Part shown: positions 16,655-25,657 of the stretch, piece after piece
How positions within the stretch are numbered: the stretch's first letter is position 1
Layout: each line of letters starts with the position of its first letter
From: Ruminococcaceae bacterium D5
GTDB lineage: Bacteria; Bacillota; Clostridia; Oscillospirales; Ruminococcaceae
Direction: 5' to 3'
Assembly (NCBI GenBank): GCA_900113995.1
Contig: FORK01000002.1
Span: 19,403-83,402, forward strand
Length of the DNA stretch: 64,000 bases
Made by a program: the position numbers and the translations under genes
The notes under the pieces: model-generated
What the model was told of the DNA's origin: nothing
Databases searched by the model: none
The model's input: only the letters and a program-made list of their open reading frames with translations

Positions 16655-19600
16655 TTGCGGCTTAAATCGCTCGATATTCAGGGCTTCAAATCCTTTCCGG
16701 ACCGCACACGGCTCGATTTCAACGACGGCATCACCGCCGTCATCGGCCCCAACGGATCGGGGAAGAGCAACATTGCGGACGCGATTCGCTGGGTGCTCGG
16801 CGAACAATCGACCCGCACTTTGCGCGGCGGCAAAATGGAGGACGTCATCTTCGGCGGCACTCAGACCCGAAAGCCGCTCGGGATGGCGTCGGTGACGCTG
16901 AACATCGATAACGCCGACCGCGCTCTGGCCGGAATGGATGCCGACGAAGTTTCGATTACCCGGCGGCTCTACCGCACCGGAGACAGTGAATACCGCATCA
17001 ACGGCGCGCAGGTGCGCCTGAAAGATATTACCGAGCTTTTTCTGGACACCGGCCTCGGCCGGGACGGCTATTCGATCATCGGGCAGGGGCGCGTCGCTGA
17101 AATTGTGTCGGCCCGTTCCAAGGAGCGCCGGGAGATTTTTGAGGAAGCGGCGGGCATCGCCAAATTCCGCTACCGTAAGACTGAGGCGGAACGCAGGCTC
17201 ACCCTTGCAGAGGAAAACCTGCTCCGGCTGCGGGACATCCTCGCGGAGCTCGAAGGGCGGCTTGTTCCGCTGCGCACCCAGTCGGAAAAAGCAAAACAGT
17301 TTTTGGAGCTGGCCGGAGAGAAAAAATCTCTGGAGGTTTCGGTGTGGATGCACACCATCGGGGAGCTGCGGCAAAAGACGGCGCAGCTCGAGGATAAGCT
17401 GCTGCTCGCCCGTTCGGAGCATCAGGCCGCCGAACAGGCGGTCGCCGCGTGTGAGCGGCAGTACGCCGAGGAGCAGGAACGCGGCCGCGCGCTGCTCCTG
17501 CGGCTCGAGGAGCAGCGGGACGAAATTTCCCGCCGGAACGAACGGGCCGCGGGACTGGAAGCACAGCGGGCGGTGCTGCAAAACGACATCAGCCACCATG
17601 AGCATTCGATTGAGGAAGCGAAGGACGCGATCGAGCAGGCGGGCCGTTCTCAGGAGGAGCTGTCCGCGGAACTTGCCGCGGCCGGAGAGAAGCTTCTGGA
17701 GCAGAAGGAGAAGCTTGCCGCCGCCAATGAGCAGGCCGAAGCAATTGCGGACCAGCTCACAGAGCTGGCCGGCGAGCAGCTCCGCTGTGCCGCGGAGCTG
17801 GACCGGCTCCGCATCCGCCGGGCCGGGACCTTTGAAGCGATTGAGGCCGCGCGGCTGGATGCCGCCGCCGCCGAATCTCTTCTGGGCGAGAGCACCGCGC
17901 GAATTGCGGCGATGGAATCTGCCCGCGCCGCGCGGGAAGCGGCGGTGGAAGAAGCCAAGCGGGACGCCGGCGAGTGCGAAGGCCTGCTTGCCGAGATTGC
18001 CGAAACCGCCCTGTCGCTCGAAAATTCAGCCAAGGGCTACCGCCTGCGCCGCGAGCTGCGCGGACAGAAGGCTGCCGAGCTTGATCAGAAGCTGGCTGAT
18101 TTCGATCGCAGAATCAATGAGCGGCGGCAGCGCGCCAAACTTCTCGCCGACATGGACCGCAATATGGAGGGCTTTGGCCCGAGCATCAAATTTGTCATGG
18201 GCCGCGCCCGCGCCGGCGCGCTGCCGGGTGTATTCGGCCCCGTTTCGTCGCTGATCACCGTCGAAGACGGTCACACGGTCGCAATTGAGACGGCGCTCGG
18301 CGGGGCGATGCAGAACATCGTCGTGGAAAATGAAGAAACCGGCAAGCGGGGGATTGCCCTGCTGAAGGAATCCCGGGCGGGCCGGGCGACCTTTCTGCCG
18401 CTGACCTCGGTGAAGGGCAGCAGGCTCGACGTTTCCGGTCTGGAGCAAAGCTTCGGCTTTGTCGGACTCGCCTGCGACCTTGTTTCCTGCGGCGACCGTT
18501 TTCGCGGAGTGGTGACCTCGCTACTCGGCAGGGTGGCCGTCGCCGAGGACATCGACTCTGCGGTGGCGATCGCCAAGCGGAACGGCTACCGTTTCCGCAT
18601 TGTGACGCTGGACGGCCAGGTGGTGAACGCGGGCGGCTCGATGACCGGCGGCTATACCGCCAAATCGGCCGGCATCCTCGGCCGTCAGGGGGAGATCGAG
18701 CGCCTTGAGGCTGAGGCGAAGAAGCTCGAGGAACAACGGGCGCAGCTCGCTGCCCGCCGGGAGGAGGCTGCGCGGGAGCTTTCGTCGGTCGAGGCGGAGC
18801 TTTCCGCCATTGCCGCCCAGAAGAAGTCCTGCGAAGAGGACCGCATTCGCGGGGAGGCGGAGCTTTCCGCCGCAAAGCAGCGGATTTCTCAGGCCGAGCG
18901 TCAGAAACGGGAGGCCGACGAGCAGCGTGAACAGCTCCTTGCGCGCATTGAGGAAATGAAGGAGAAGAGCGGCAGCTCACAGGAGATGACCGCCTCCCTC
19001 ACCGCCGAGCTTGACCGGCTCCAGCGGCAGATCGCAGAGGGCGGCGAGATGCGCGACAGCCTTGCCGCGCGGCAGAATGCCCTCAATGAAAGCCGGGCGG
19101 AAATGAACACCGCGGTCGCCCTGCTGACCCATGAAATTTCCACCGCGGAGGAAAATCTGGCGCGGCTCACCGCCCTTTCGGGCAGCGCGGGGCAGCGTCA
19201 GGACGAGCAGCGGGAGAAGATAGCCGCCCTTGAAGCGCAGATTGCCGCCGCCGGCAAGCAGATTGAAGCGCTGGCCGGGCAGGCGGCACAGGACCGCCGG
19301 GAGGCCGAAGAAGCGCAGCAGGCAGTGCTTGAGACACAGCGTCTGAGGGAGCAGAGCGAAGGCCGGTGCTCGTCGCTGCGTGCCTCCGAGCGGGAGGAGA
19401 GCGCCCGGCGCGACAACCTCTACCGCGAAGTCGTGCGTCTCGACGAGCAAAAGACGGCGTCGGGCAACGAATGCGCCGCTCTCGTGGCCAAGCTCTATGA
19501 CGAATATGAGATGACCCAGTCCGACGCGGAGGAGCAGGCGCAGCCGGTCGAAGACCTTGCGGCCGCCAACCGCCGTCTGGCGGAACTGCGCGTCAGGATT

Positions 19601-20230
19601 AAGAATCTGGGCTCGGTCAATGTCGATGCGATCGAGGAGTACCGCGAGGTCTCCGGACGGTATGAGGAGCTTTCCCGCCAGATCACCGATGTGGAGCATT
19701 CCAAGACCGAGCTTTCCCGCCTCATCGGGGAGCTGATCGAGCAGATGCGGGGGATTTTCTCCCAGCAGTTTGAGGAAATCAATAAGAATTTCGGCAAAAT
19801 TTTTACCGAGCTGTTTGAAGGCGGCAGCGCCGCGCTTTCCCTCACCGACCCCGATGACCTGCTGGAAAGCGGCATCGAGATCACCGTGCGGCCGCCGGGC
19901 AAGCTCATCAAGAATCTCGCGGCCCTTTCGGGCGGAGAGCAGGCCTTTGTGGCGATCGCCATCTTTTTTGCGATTCTCAAGGTGAATCCCTCGCCCTTCT
20001 GCCTGATGGATGAGATCGAGGCGGCGCTCGACGACGTCAACGTCGCGCGTTTTGCATCCTATCTGCATACATTGACCGAAAAAACTCAATTTATCGCCAT
20101 CACCCACCGCCGCGGCACCATGGAGGAGGCGGACGTCCTCTACGGTGTGACGATGCAGGAGGAGGGCGTCTCGAAGCTGCTGCAGCTACAGGTTTCCGAG
20201 ATTGAAAAGAAGATGGGGATTCAATCATGA
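16655..20230 (+). CDS. smc: Chromosome segregation protein SMC
   Basis: A 1191-residue condensin ATPase of normal length. The N-terminal Walker A is GPNGSGKSNIADAIRWVLGE. Two long Glu/Arg/Ala-rich coiled coils flank a hinge (about residues 510-640, GPVSSLITVEDGHTVAIETALG and GGSMTGG). The C-terminal ABC signature is ALSGGEQAFVAIAIFFA and Walker B is FCLMDEIEAALDD. The start is TTG 16655, placed by GGAGG at 16643-16647. It acts with ScpA/ScpB in nucleoid compaction. ftsY follows 15 bases downstream, the classic smc-ftsY order. Confidence 0.97.
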   Translation: MRLKSLDIQGFKSFPDRTRLDFNDGITAVIGPNGSGKSNIADAIRWVLGEQSTRTLRGGKMEDVIFGGTQTRKPLGMASVTLNIDNADRALAGMDADEVSITRRLYRTGDSEYRINGAQVRLKDITELFLDTGLGRDGYSIIGQGRVAEIVSARSKERREIFEEAAGIAKFRYRKTEAERRLTLAEENLLRLRDILAELEGRLVPLRTQSEKAKQFLELAGEKKSLEVSVWMHTIGELRQKTAQLEDKLLLARSEHQAAEQAVAACERQYAEEQERGRALLLRLEEQRDEISRRNERAAGLEAQRAVLQNDISHHEHSIEEAKDAIEQAGRSQEELSAELAAAGEKLLEQKEKLAAANEQAEAIADQLTELAGEQLRCAAELDRLRIRRAGTFEAIEAARLDAAAAESLLGESTARIAAMESARAAREAAVEEAKRDAGECEGLLAEIAETALSLENSAKGYRLRRELRGQKAAELDQKLADFDRRINERRQRAKLLADMDRNMEGFGPSIKFVMGRARAGALPGVFGPVSSLITVEDGHTVAIETALGGAMQNIVVENEETGKRGIALLKESRAGRATFLPLTSVKGSRLDVSGLEQSFGFVGLACDLVSCGDRFRGVVTSLLGRVAVAEDIDSAVAIAKRNGYRFRIVTLDGQVVNAGGSMTGGYTAKSAGILGRQGEIERLEAEAKKLEEQRAQLAARREEAARELSSVEAELSAIAAQKKSCEEDRIRGEAELSAAKQRISQAERQKREADEQREQLLARIEEMKEKSGSSQEMTASLTAELDRLQRQIAEGGEMRDSLAARQNALNESRAEMNTAVALLTHEISTAEENLARLTALSGSAGQRQDEQREKIAALEAQIAAAGKQIEALAGQAAQDRREAEEAQQAVLETQRLREQSEGRCSSLRASEREESARRDNLYREVVRLDEQKTASGNECAALVAKLYDEYEMTQSDAEEQAQPVEDLAAANRRLAELRVRIKNLGSVNVDAIEEYREVSGRYEELSRQITDVEHSKTELSRLIGELIEQMRGIFSQQFEEINKNFGKIFTELFEGGSAALSLTDPDDLLESGIEITVRPPGKLIKNLAALSGGEQAFVAIAIFFAILKVNPSPFCLMDEIEAALDDVNVARFASYLHTLTEKTQFIAITHRRGTMEEADVLYGVTMQEEGVSKLLQLQVSEIEKKMGIQS

Positions 20231-20245
20231 AAGGAGCGTAACGCT

Positions 20246-21136
20246 ATGGGGATTTTTTCCGCGATCGGTGCAGGGCTGCGCAGGATTTCCTTCTCCGCCC
20301 GGATCGATGACGAATATTTCGACGAGCTGGAGGAACAGCTCATCATGGCCGACGTCGGGGTGGAAACCTCCACCCTGATCGTCGAACGCCTGCGCGAGCG
20401 GGCGAAGCGCGACCGGCTCAGCGAGGCCGAGCAGCTCCGCCCGGTGATTCAGGAGGTGGTGCGCGAGCTGCTCGCCGCTTCCGGCGAAGGCGGCGCCGTC
20501 CCGACCGAAAATCCCCGCGTCATCCTGATGATTGGAGTCAATGGGGTCGGCAAGACAACTACCATCGGCAAGCTGGCCGCCCGGTACAGGGCCGAGGGCA
20601 AAAGTGTGCTGCTCGCAGCGGCCGATACCTTCCGCGCGGCGGCGATCGAGCAGCTTTCGATCTGGGGAGAACGCACCGGCGCGCAGGTGATCGCCCATTC
20701 GCAGGGTTCGGACCCCGCCGCCGTGGTGCACGACGCGCTCGACGCAGGGCTTGCCCGCGGGGCGGACGTCGTCATCTGCGACACCGCCGGGCGGCTGCAC
20801 AACAAAAAAAACCTGATGGATGAGCTGGCGAAGATCCGGCGGGTCATCGCCAAGGAGATCCCCGACTGCGTGCCGGAAGTCCTGCTGGTGGTCGATGCGA
20901 CAACCGGCCAGAACGCGCTGGCGCAGGCGCGGCAGTTTAAGGAATCCGCCGGGGTCAACGGAGTGGTGCTCACCAAACTCGATGGCACCGCTAAGGGCGG
21001 AGTGGTTATCGCAATCGCCCATGAGACGGGCATTCCGGTGCGCTATGTCGGAGTGGGGGAGGGAGTAGGCGACCTGTATCCCTTTGACCCGGCTGAGTTT
21101 GCGGCGGCCCTTTTCGGCGGGGAGGAGCAGGTGTGA
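20246..21136 (+). CDS. ftsY: FtsY, signal recognition particle receptor
   Basis: A 296-residue SRP GTPase with a short N-terminal helical NG lead. It lacks the long acidic A domain of proteobacteria, as usual in Firmicutes. GTPase motifs: [15 protein letters not shown] (G1), [16 protein letters not shown] (G3) and [10 protein letters not shown] (G4), then [17 protein letters not shown]. It docks SRP-ribosome complexes at the membrane. Its stop overlaps the GTG of the following fusion gene. Confidence 0.96.
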   Translation: MGIFSAIGAGLRRISFSARIDDEYFDELEEQLIMADVGVETSTLIVERLRERAKRDRLSEAEQLRPVIQEVVRELLAASGEGGAVPTENPRVILMIGVNGVGKTTTIGKLAARYRAEGKSVLLAAADTFRAAAIEQLSIWGERTGAQVIAHSQGSDPAAVVHDALDAGLARGADVVICDTAGRLHNKKNLMDELAKIRRVIAKEIPDCVPEVLLVVDATTGQNALAQARQFKESAGVNGVVLTKLDGTAKGGVVIAIAHETGIPVRYVGVGEGVGDLYPFDPAEFAAALFGGEEQV

Positions 21137-22206
21137 GCAGAAGGCTTCTGATTGCGACCCATAACCGGGGCAAGCTGCGGGAGTTTTCCCGGATGCTGAC
21201 CCCCCTCGGCATTGAGCCGGCCATGCCGGAATGTCCCGGTCTCCTCGAATCGGTCGAGGAGAACGGAGCCACCTTTGCGGAAAACGCGCTGATCAAAGCG
21301 CGTGCGGTCTTTGAGGCGACCGGGCTTCCCGCCGTCGCGGATGATTCCGGAATCTGCATCGACCTGCTCGGCGGGGAGCCGGGGGTCCGTTCGGCCCGCT
21401 ATCTCGGGGAGGATACCCCTTATCCGGTGAAAAACGCCGCGATTCTCGAGCGCCTGAAGGACGTTCCGGACGAGCGGCGCACCGCCCGCTTTACCTGTGC
21501 CATCGCGCTGGTGACGGCGCGGGGCGAGCACGTTTTTGAGGCGAGCTGTGAGGGAAAGATCGGCTATGAACCGCGCGGCGGGCGGGGCTTCGGCTATGAT
21601 CCGATCTTCTACGTCGGTGGAAAGAGCTTTTCCGAGCTGACCGACGGAGAAAAGGATGCGGTGAGCCACCGCGGGAAGGCGCTGCAAAAGCTGCTGGCTG
21701 AAATCGGCAGCCTGCTGCCGGATGCAGCGGTTTCCTTTCGGCGGGCTGTGCCCGGCGATGAGGGCCTGATTCTTTCGCTGATCCGGCAGCTCGCCCAATA
21801 TGAGAAAATGGCTGATCAGGTGGTGGCAACCGAGGAACTGCTGCATGAATGGCTGTTTGAGAAGAAAAAGGCTCAGGTCCTCTTCGCTCTGAAAGACGGC
21901 CGCGAGGCAGGAATGGCGCTCTATTTCTATAACTTTTCCACCTTCCTCGGGCGCGCGGGGCTCTACCTCGAAGATCTCTTTGTACTGCCAGAGGCGCGCG
22001 GCACCGGATGCGGGAAAGGGCTGCTGCGGGAACTGGCGCGGATTGCTGTCCGGGAGGGATGCGGGCGGCTCGACTGGGCATGCCTCGACTGGAACACGCC
22101 GAGCATTGATTTTTACCGCGCACTGGGCGCCGAGCCGCTGGAGGAATGGACAACCTACCGGCTTGAGGGGGAGACTCTGCGCCTCATGGCGGAGTCTCCG
22201 CTTTGA
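21133..22206 (+). CDS. Fusion of XTP/dITP diphosphatase (RdgB/HAM1) and a GNAT acetyltransferase
   Basis: A 357-residue protein. Residues 1-195 are a complete RdgB-type house-cleaning nucleotidase: LIATHNRGKLREF, TFAENALIKARA, ADDSGICIDLLGG, GRGFGYDPIFY and SHRGKAL. This part hydrolyses non-canonical purine triphosphates. Residues about 200-357 are a GNAT domain with FRRAVPGDEGLILSLIRQLA, the acetyl-CoA loop VLPEARGTGCGKGLLREL and LDWNTPSIDFYRALGAEPL, which resembles diamine/spermidine acetyltransferases. The frame is continuous with no stop between them. Start GTG 21133 overlapping the ftsY stop. RdgB alone is about 200 residues, so this is a genuine fusion. Confidence 0.92.
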   Translation: MSRRLLIATHNRGKLREFSRMLTPLGIEPAMPECPGLLESVEENGATFAENALIKARAVFEATGLPAVADDSGICIDLLGGEPGVRSARYLGEDTPYPVKNAAILERLKDVPDERRTARFTCAIALVTARGEHVFEASCEGKIGYEPRGGRGFGYDPIFYVGGKSFSELTDGEKDAVSHRGKALQKLLAEIGSLLPDAAVSFRRAVPGDEGLILSLIRQLAQYEKMADQVVATEELLHEWLFEKKKAQVLFALKDGREAGMALYFYNFSTFLGRAGLYLEDLFVLPEARGTGCGKGLLRELARIAVREGCGRLDWACLDWNTPSIDFYRALGAEPLEEWTTYRLEGETLRLMAESPL

Positions 22207-22228
22207 GAACCGGAAGGAGATGAATTTC

Positions 22229-22597
22229 ATGCAACGGCAGGGAGCTTTCCGCGAAGCTGTTCTCCGGTACGCAAAAGAGAGCTTCGACAGCGAGCCCGAA
22301 TATCTCTGGGCAAAGTTCCCCGGCTATGCCGTGCTGCGACATGCCGGCCGGGGCAGGTGGTACGCCGTTGTCATGAATGTGCCGAGGCCAAGACTGGGCC
22401 TGCCGGGAGAAGGAACGGCCGACATATTGGATGTCCGGTGCGACCCGATTCTGATCGGCTCCCTGCGGGATGGAGAGCGGTATCTTCCCGCCTATCACAT
22501 GAATAAGGACCGATGGATTACTGTGGTCCTGGACGGCTCGGTGCCGGAGGAAGAGGTTTTTTCCCTTTTGGATATAAGCTTTGGCCTGACAAAATAA
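22229..22597 (+). CDS. MmcQ/YjbR family protein
   Basis: A 122-residue protein of the MmcQ/YjbR family, a CyaY-like fold with possible DNA-binding activity and no settled function. Family features are EYLWAKFPGYAVLRH near the N-terminus, ILDVRCDP and LPAYHMNKDRWITVVLDG. I choose ATG 22229, 9 bases after AAGGAG; the in-frame ATG at 22220 directly abuts that site. It is the last or penultimate gene of the smc-ftsY-rdgB run. Confidence 0.8.
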   Translation: MQRQGAFREAVLRYAKESFDSEPEYLWAKFPGYAVLRHAGRGRWYAVVMNVPRPRLGLPGEGTADILDVRCDPILIGSLRDGERYLPAYHMNKDRWITVVLDGSVPEEEVFSLLDISFGLTK

Positions 22598-22633
22598 AAA
22601 TCCCGTTTGAACCGGGACATCTAAAGGAGTATT

Positions 22634-22927
22634 ATGGAACTGACCAGTAAACAGCGGGCCCATCTGAAAGGTCTCGCGCAGACCCTTGAAGTCGTCGCAC
22701 AGTTTGGAAAGAACGAGCTTTCTCCCGAGCAGGTTACTATGATCGACCTCCTGCTCACCAAACGCGAGCTGATCAAATGCTCGGCGCTTGAAACTTCGCC
22801 CTATACGGCGCTTGAGCTTGCCGAAATGCTTGCCGGGCAGACCGGCGCGACCGTTGTGCAGGCAATCGGGCGCAAATTTGTCCTCTACCGCCGCAACCGG
22901 AAAAAGCCGGTGATCACCCTCGACTGA
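22634..22927 (+). CDS. yhbY: YhbY family RNA-binding protein
   Basis: A 97-residue CRM-domain protein: LTSKQRAHLKGLAQTL at the start, GLAQTLEVVAQFGKNELS, a LLTKRELIKCSAL helix, and the terminal VVQAIGRKFVLYRR. YhbY associates with pre-50S particles. It starts at ATG after AAAGGAG and stands at the head of the yhbY-nadD-yqeK-lytR-rsfS-leuS group, a frequent clostridial order. Confidence 0.92.
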   Translation: MELTSKQRAHLKGLAQTLEVVAQFGKNELSPEQVTMIDLLLTKRELIKCSALETSPYTALELAEMLAGQTGATVVQAIGRKFVLYRRNRKKPVITLD

Positions 22928-22969
22928 TCCCGGAACCGCGGTAAAATGAAAAGCGCAGGGGGAATGCCC

Positions 22970-24151
22970 ATGAAAATCGGAATTTTCGGCGGAACCTTCA
23001 ACCCCATCCACAAAGGGCACCTCGCCCTGATCAACCGGATGATCGAGCGGCTTGCGCTCGACCGTTTGATCCTGATGCCGGCCGCCGTCCCGCCGCACAA
23101 GGACGCCGGGGAGGTGATTCCCGCAGCCGACCGGGTGGCAATGTGCCGCCTTGCGGTGGCGGGGGACGCGCGGGTGCACGTCTCAACCCTTGAGATTGAG
23201 CGCGGCGGAAAAAGCTATACCGTCGATACGCTGCGCGATCTGAAAGGCGTCTATCCCGACGATGAGCTGGTTTTGCTGGTGGGCAGCGACATGTTCTACA
23301 CCCTCACCGAATGGCATTGTGCCGCAGAGCTGCTTCGCATGGTGCGGATTGCGGCGATGGCCCGGGAGTCGGACGAGCTTTCCCGCCTGTTTGAGCAGCG
23401 GGACCGTCTCAACGCCATGGGAGCCCGCACAGAGGTGATTGTGGCGGAGCCTGTGGTGATTTCCTCGACCGAGATCCGCGAGCATCCCGAACATGAGGGG
23501 CTGCCCGAGGCGGTGGAGCAGTATATTGAACAGAATGGTCTATATGGCCGGCCGCGGCGGATTCCGGTGGATCTCGACGAGCTGACCGGACGGCTGCGTG
23601 CGACATTGTCCCGCGGCCGGTATACCCACACCATCAATGTTGCTTCCGCGGCGCTCCGGCTTGCAAAGCTTCACGACGGGGACGGGGAGCTCGCATACCT
23701 CGCGGGGCTGCTGCACGATGTCTGCAAGGAGTTCTCCGAGGAGGAGATGTTGAATCTTTTAGCGGATTCTGATATAATAAAAGACCCGGTATTTCTTGCG
23801 TCCGGCCGCATCTGGCATGGCTTTGCGGCGGCAATTTACATTCAGCGTGAATTATCGATCCTCAATACCCAAATAATAGAGGCGGTGAGGTATCACACCA
23901 CGGGGCGCGGCGGGATGTCGCTTCTCGAGGAGATCGTCTATCTGGCCGACCTGACCAGCGCCGACCGCCGGTATCCGGGGGTGGAGGCGCTGCGTGCGAC
24001 GGCCGAGCGTTCGATTCCCGAGGCGATGCTCGAGTCGCTGCAGTTTATTTTGGGCGATCTCGCAAAGAACGGCCGGCCTGTGACCTGTGATACCCTGAAA
24101 GCCTACAACCGCTATGCCCTTCTCACAAAGGAGGCGCCGCGGCAGGTGTAA
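22970..24151 (+). CDS. Fusion of nicotinate-nucleotide adenylyltransferase (NadD) and YqeK HD phosphohydrolase
   Basis: A 393-residue protein. Residues 1-195 form NadD: IGIFGGTFNPIHKGHLALI with the nucleotidyltransferase HxGH motif, VLLVGSDMFYTLTEWH and ISSTEIREH. This part adenylates nicotinate mononucleotide for NAD synthesis. Residues about 200-393 form a YqeK-type HD domain with YTHTINVASAALRLAKLH, LAGLLHDVCKEFS (HD), IWHGFAAAIY and RYHTTGRGGMS; YqeK proteins split diadenosine tetraphosphate symmetrically. In Bacillus the two are separate adjacent genes. I start at ATG 22970, 6 bases after AGGGGGA; ATG 22964 abuts that site. Confidence 0.92.
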   Translation: MKIGIFGGTFNPIHKGHLALINRMIERLALDRLILMPAAVPPHKDAGEVIPAADRVAMCRLAVAGDARVHVSTLEIERGGKSYTVDTLRDLKGVYPDDELVLLVGSDMFYTLTEWHCAAELLRMVRIAAMARESDELSRLFEQRDRLNAMGARTEVIVAEPVVISSTEIREHPEHEGLPEAVEQYIEQNGLYGRPRRIPVDLDELTGRLRATLSRGRYTHTINVASAALRLAKLHDGDGELAYLAGLLHDVCKEFSEEEMLNLLADSDIIKDPVFLASGRIWHGFAAAIYIQRELSILNTQIIEAVRYHTTGRGGMSLLEEIVYLADLTSADRRYPGVEALRATAERSIPEAMLESLQFILGDLAKNGRPVTCDTLKAYNRYALLTKEAPRQV

Positions 24152-24167
24152 AAAGGGGTATTGCCGT

Positions 24168-25229
24168 TTGTCGAGAGCAAGGGGTTCGGGAAAGCGCCGG
24201 CTTTTCCTGTTTTTGTTGCTGCCTCCGGTGGCCGGGGTGCTGCTGGCGCTCGGGGTGACCCGCGCCATGCAGGGCGCGGGGGAGGAAGGGATCTCCCCCC
24301 TTCGGGGAGGAAAGACGGCTCCTTCCGGGGAGCAGCCGTTTGTGACCGAGGCCCCGGCGCAGCAGAGCTACGGCCTGCTGCTCTGCGGCATCGATCACAC
24401 CCGCACTCTTGCGGACGTCATCCTCTATGCCCGCCTGAATCTGGAGGAGAACCGCGCGTGGATTTTGCAGATTCCCCGGGATCTTTACGTTGATCCCAGC
24501 GGCGCGACCGGCAAGATCAACGGAACCTGCCTGCCCTTCGGCTCCGACGACCCGACAGAGAGGATTGCCGGTATTCTGAGAAGCCAGCTCGGCCTTGAGG
24601 TTGACGGTGCGGCCGCCATCACCCTTGCCGGAGTCCGGGCCCTGGTCGATGCGGTGGGCGGAGTGGAGCTTACACTCGACCATGAGATCGACTACCTTCC
24701 CGGCAAGGTGATTCCGGCGGGCGTTCAGACGATCGGCGGCGAACAGGCGGAATGGCTGCTGCGCTACCGGGCCGGCTACCGGATGGGGGATCTCGACCGT
24801 CTCAAAGTTCAGAAGCAGTTTCTGTTTGCCGCGATGCGGTCGGTGCAGAAGCTTGGCCGGATGGAGACGCTGCGGATTGCCGCACAGAATATGGGGCATG
24901 TAAAAACCACTGTTCCGTTTTCCGAGATCGCGCCGCTGCTGGAACGCGCACTGGCGCTGACCCCAGAACGGGTTTCCATCGAGCAGATTCCCACCTACGG
25001 GGTGGAGCACCGGGGGCTCTCGGTGCTCTGCGCCAACCGGTTTAAGCTGGCGGAAGCTCTGAATGCGGGCGTGCGGTCCGATCATCCGGTCGATCCGTGG
25101 GAGCTGCACCTCGTCTATCCTCCGCAAGAGGAAAGGGAGAAAGTCCCCGATGAACCGCAGCCGGAAAAGGGGATGCTTCTTGATTTTAGCTGGGATTTCC
25201 CCGACGAGGAGGACCCGCTGTATGAATAG
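24168..25229 (+). CDS. LytR-CpsA-Psr (LCP) family protein
   Basis: A 353-residue membrane-anchored protein: a short basic cytoplasmic tail, one transmembrane helix (about residues 10-30, LFLFLLLPPVAGVLLALG) and an extracellular LCP domain. LCP hallmarks are ADVILYARLNLEENRAWILQIPRDLYV, the INGTC segment, IDYLPGKVIPAGVQTIGGEQAEWLLRYR split across the domain, and GDLDRLKVQKQFL. LCP enzymes transfer undecaprenyl-linked glycopolymers to peptidoglycan. I place the start at TTG 24168 because AAAAGGGG lies 9 bases upstream. No ATG is available near the membrane anchor. Confidence 0.88.
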   Translation: MSRARGSGKRRLFLFLLLPPVAGVLLALGVTRAMQGAGEEGISPLRGGKTAPSGEQPFVTEAPAQQSYGLLLCGIDHTRTLADVILYARLNLEENRAWILQIPRDLYVDPSGATGKINGTCLPFGSDDPTERIAGILRSQLGLEVDGAAAITLAGVRALVDAVGGVELTLDHEIDYLPGKVIPAGVQTIGGEQAEWLLRYRAGYRMGDLDRLKVQKQFLFAAMRSVQKLGRMETLRIAAQNMGHVKTTVPFSEIAPLLERALALTPERVSIEQIPTYGVEHRGLSVLCANRFKLAEALNAGVRSDHPVDPWELHLVYPPQEEREKVPDEPQPEKGMLLDFSWDFPDEEDPLYE

Positions 25230-25274
25230 GGATGCCTGCCGGCAATGGCGCCGACAACAAAAGGGAGGAAGCTT

Positions 25275-25619
25275 ATGACAACGTTGGACCGCGCAAAACA
25301 AATCGCCGCCCTGATTGACAACAAGAAGGGTGAAGAAGTCAGGGTGCTCCAGATTGGAACTCTGACCACCATCGGAGACTACTTTGTTGTCGCCACCGGC
25401 AACTCGACCACTCAGGTCAAGGCGCTGGCCGATGAGGTGGAGGAGAAGCTTTCCGCCGAAGGGCTTGAGCCTAAGCGGATCGAGGGCTATGCCTCGGCCT
25501 CCTGGATTCTGCTCGACTACTATGACGTCATCGTGCACATCTTTCTGAAGGAGACGCGGGAGTTTTATGCGCTCGAGCGGCTTTGGGGGGATGCGCCCGA
25601 GATCGACTGGACGAAATAA
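25275..25619 (+). CDS. rsfS: Ribosomal silencing factor RsfS
   Basis: A 114-residue protein with the RsfS core: VLQIGTLTTIGDYFVVATGNSTTQVKAL, ADEVEEKL, EGYASASWILLDYYDVIVHIF and REFYALERLWGDA. It binds uL14 and blocks subunit joining in stationary phase. ATG 25275 follows GGGAGG. A 16-base GC hairpin (CGGCCGGTTCCGGCCG) lies between it and leuS. Confidence 0.95.
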   Translation: MTTLDRAKQIAALIDNKKGEEVRVLQIGTLTTIGDYFVVATGNSTTQVKALADEVEEKLSAEGLEPKRIEGYASASWILLDYYDVIVHIFLKETREFYALERLWGDAPEIDWTK

Positions 25620-25657
25620 AATGAAACGGCCGGTTCCGGCCGATGGGAGGGTCAACC

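Noticed and set aside
25620..25657. T-box riboswitch before leuS
   Set aside because: Only 38 bases separate rsfS and leuS; there is no space for a T-box.
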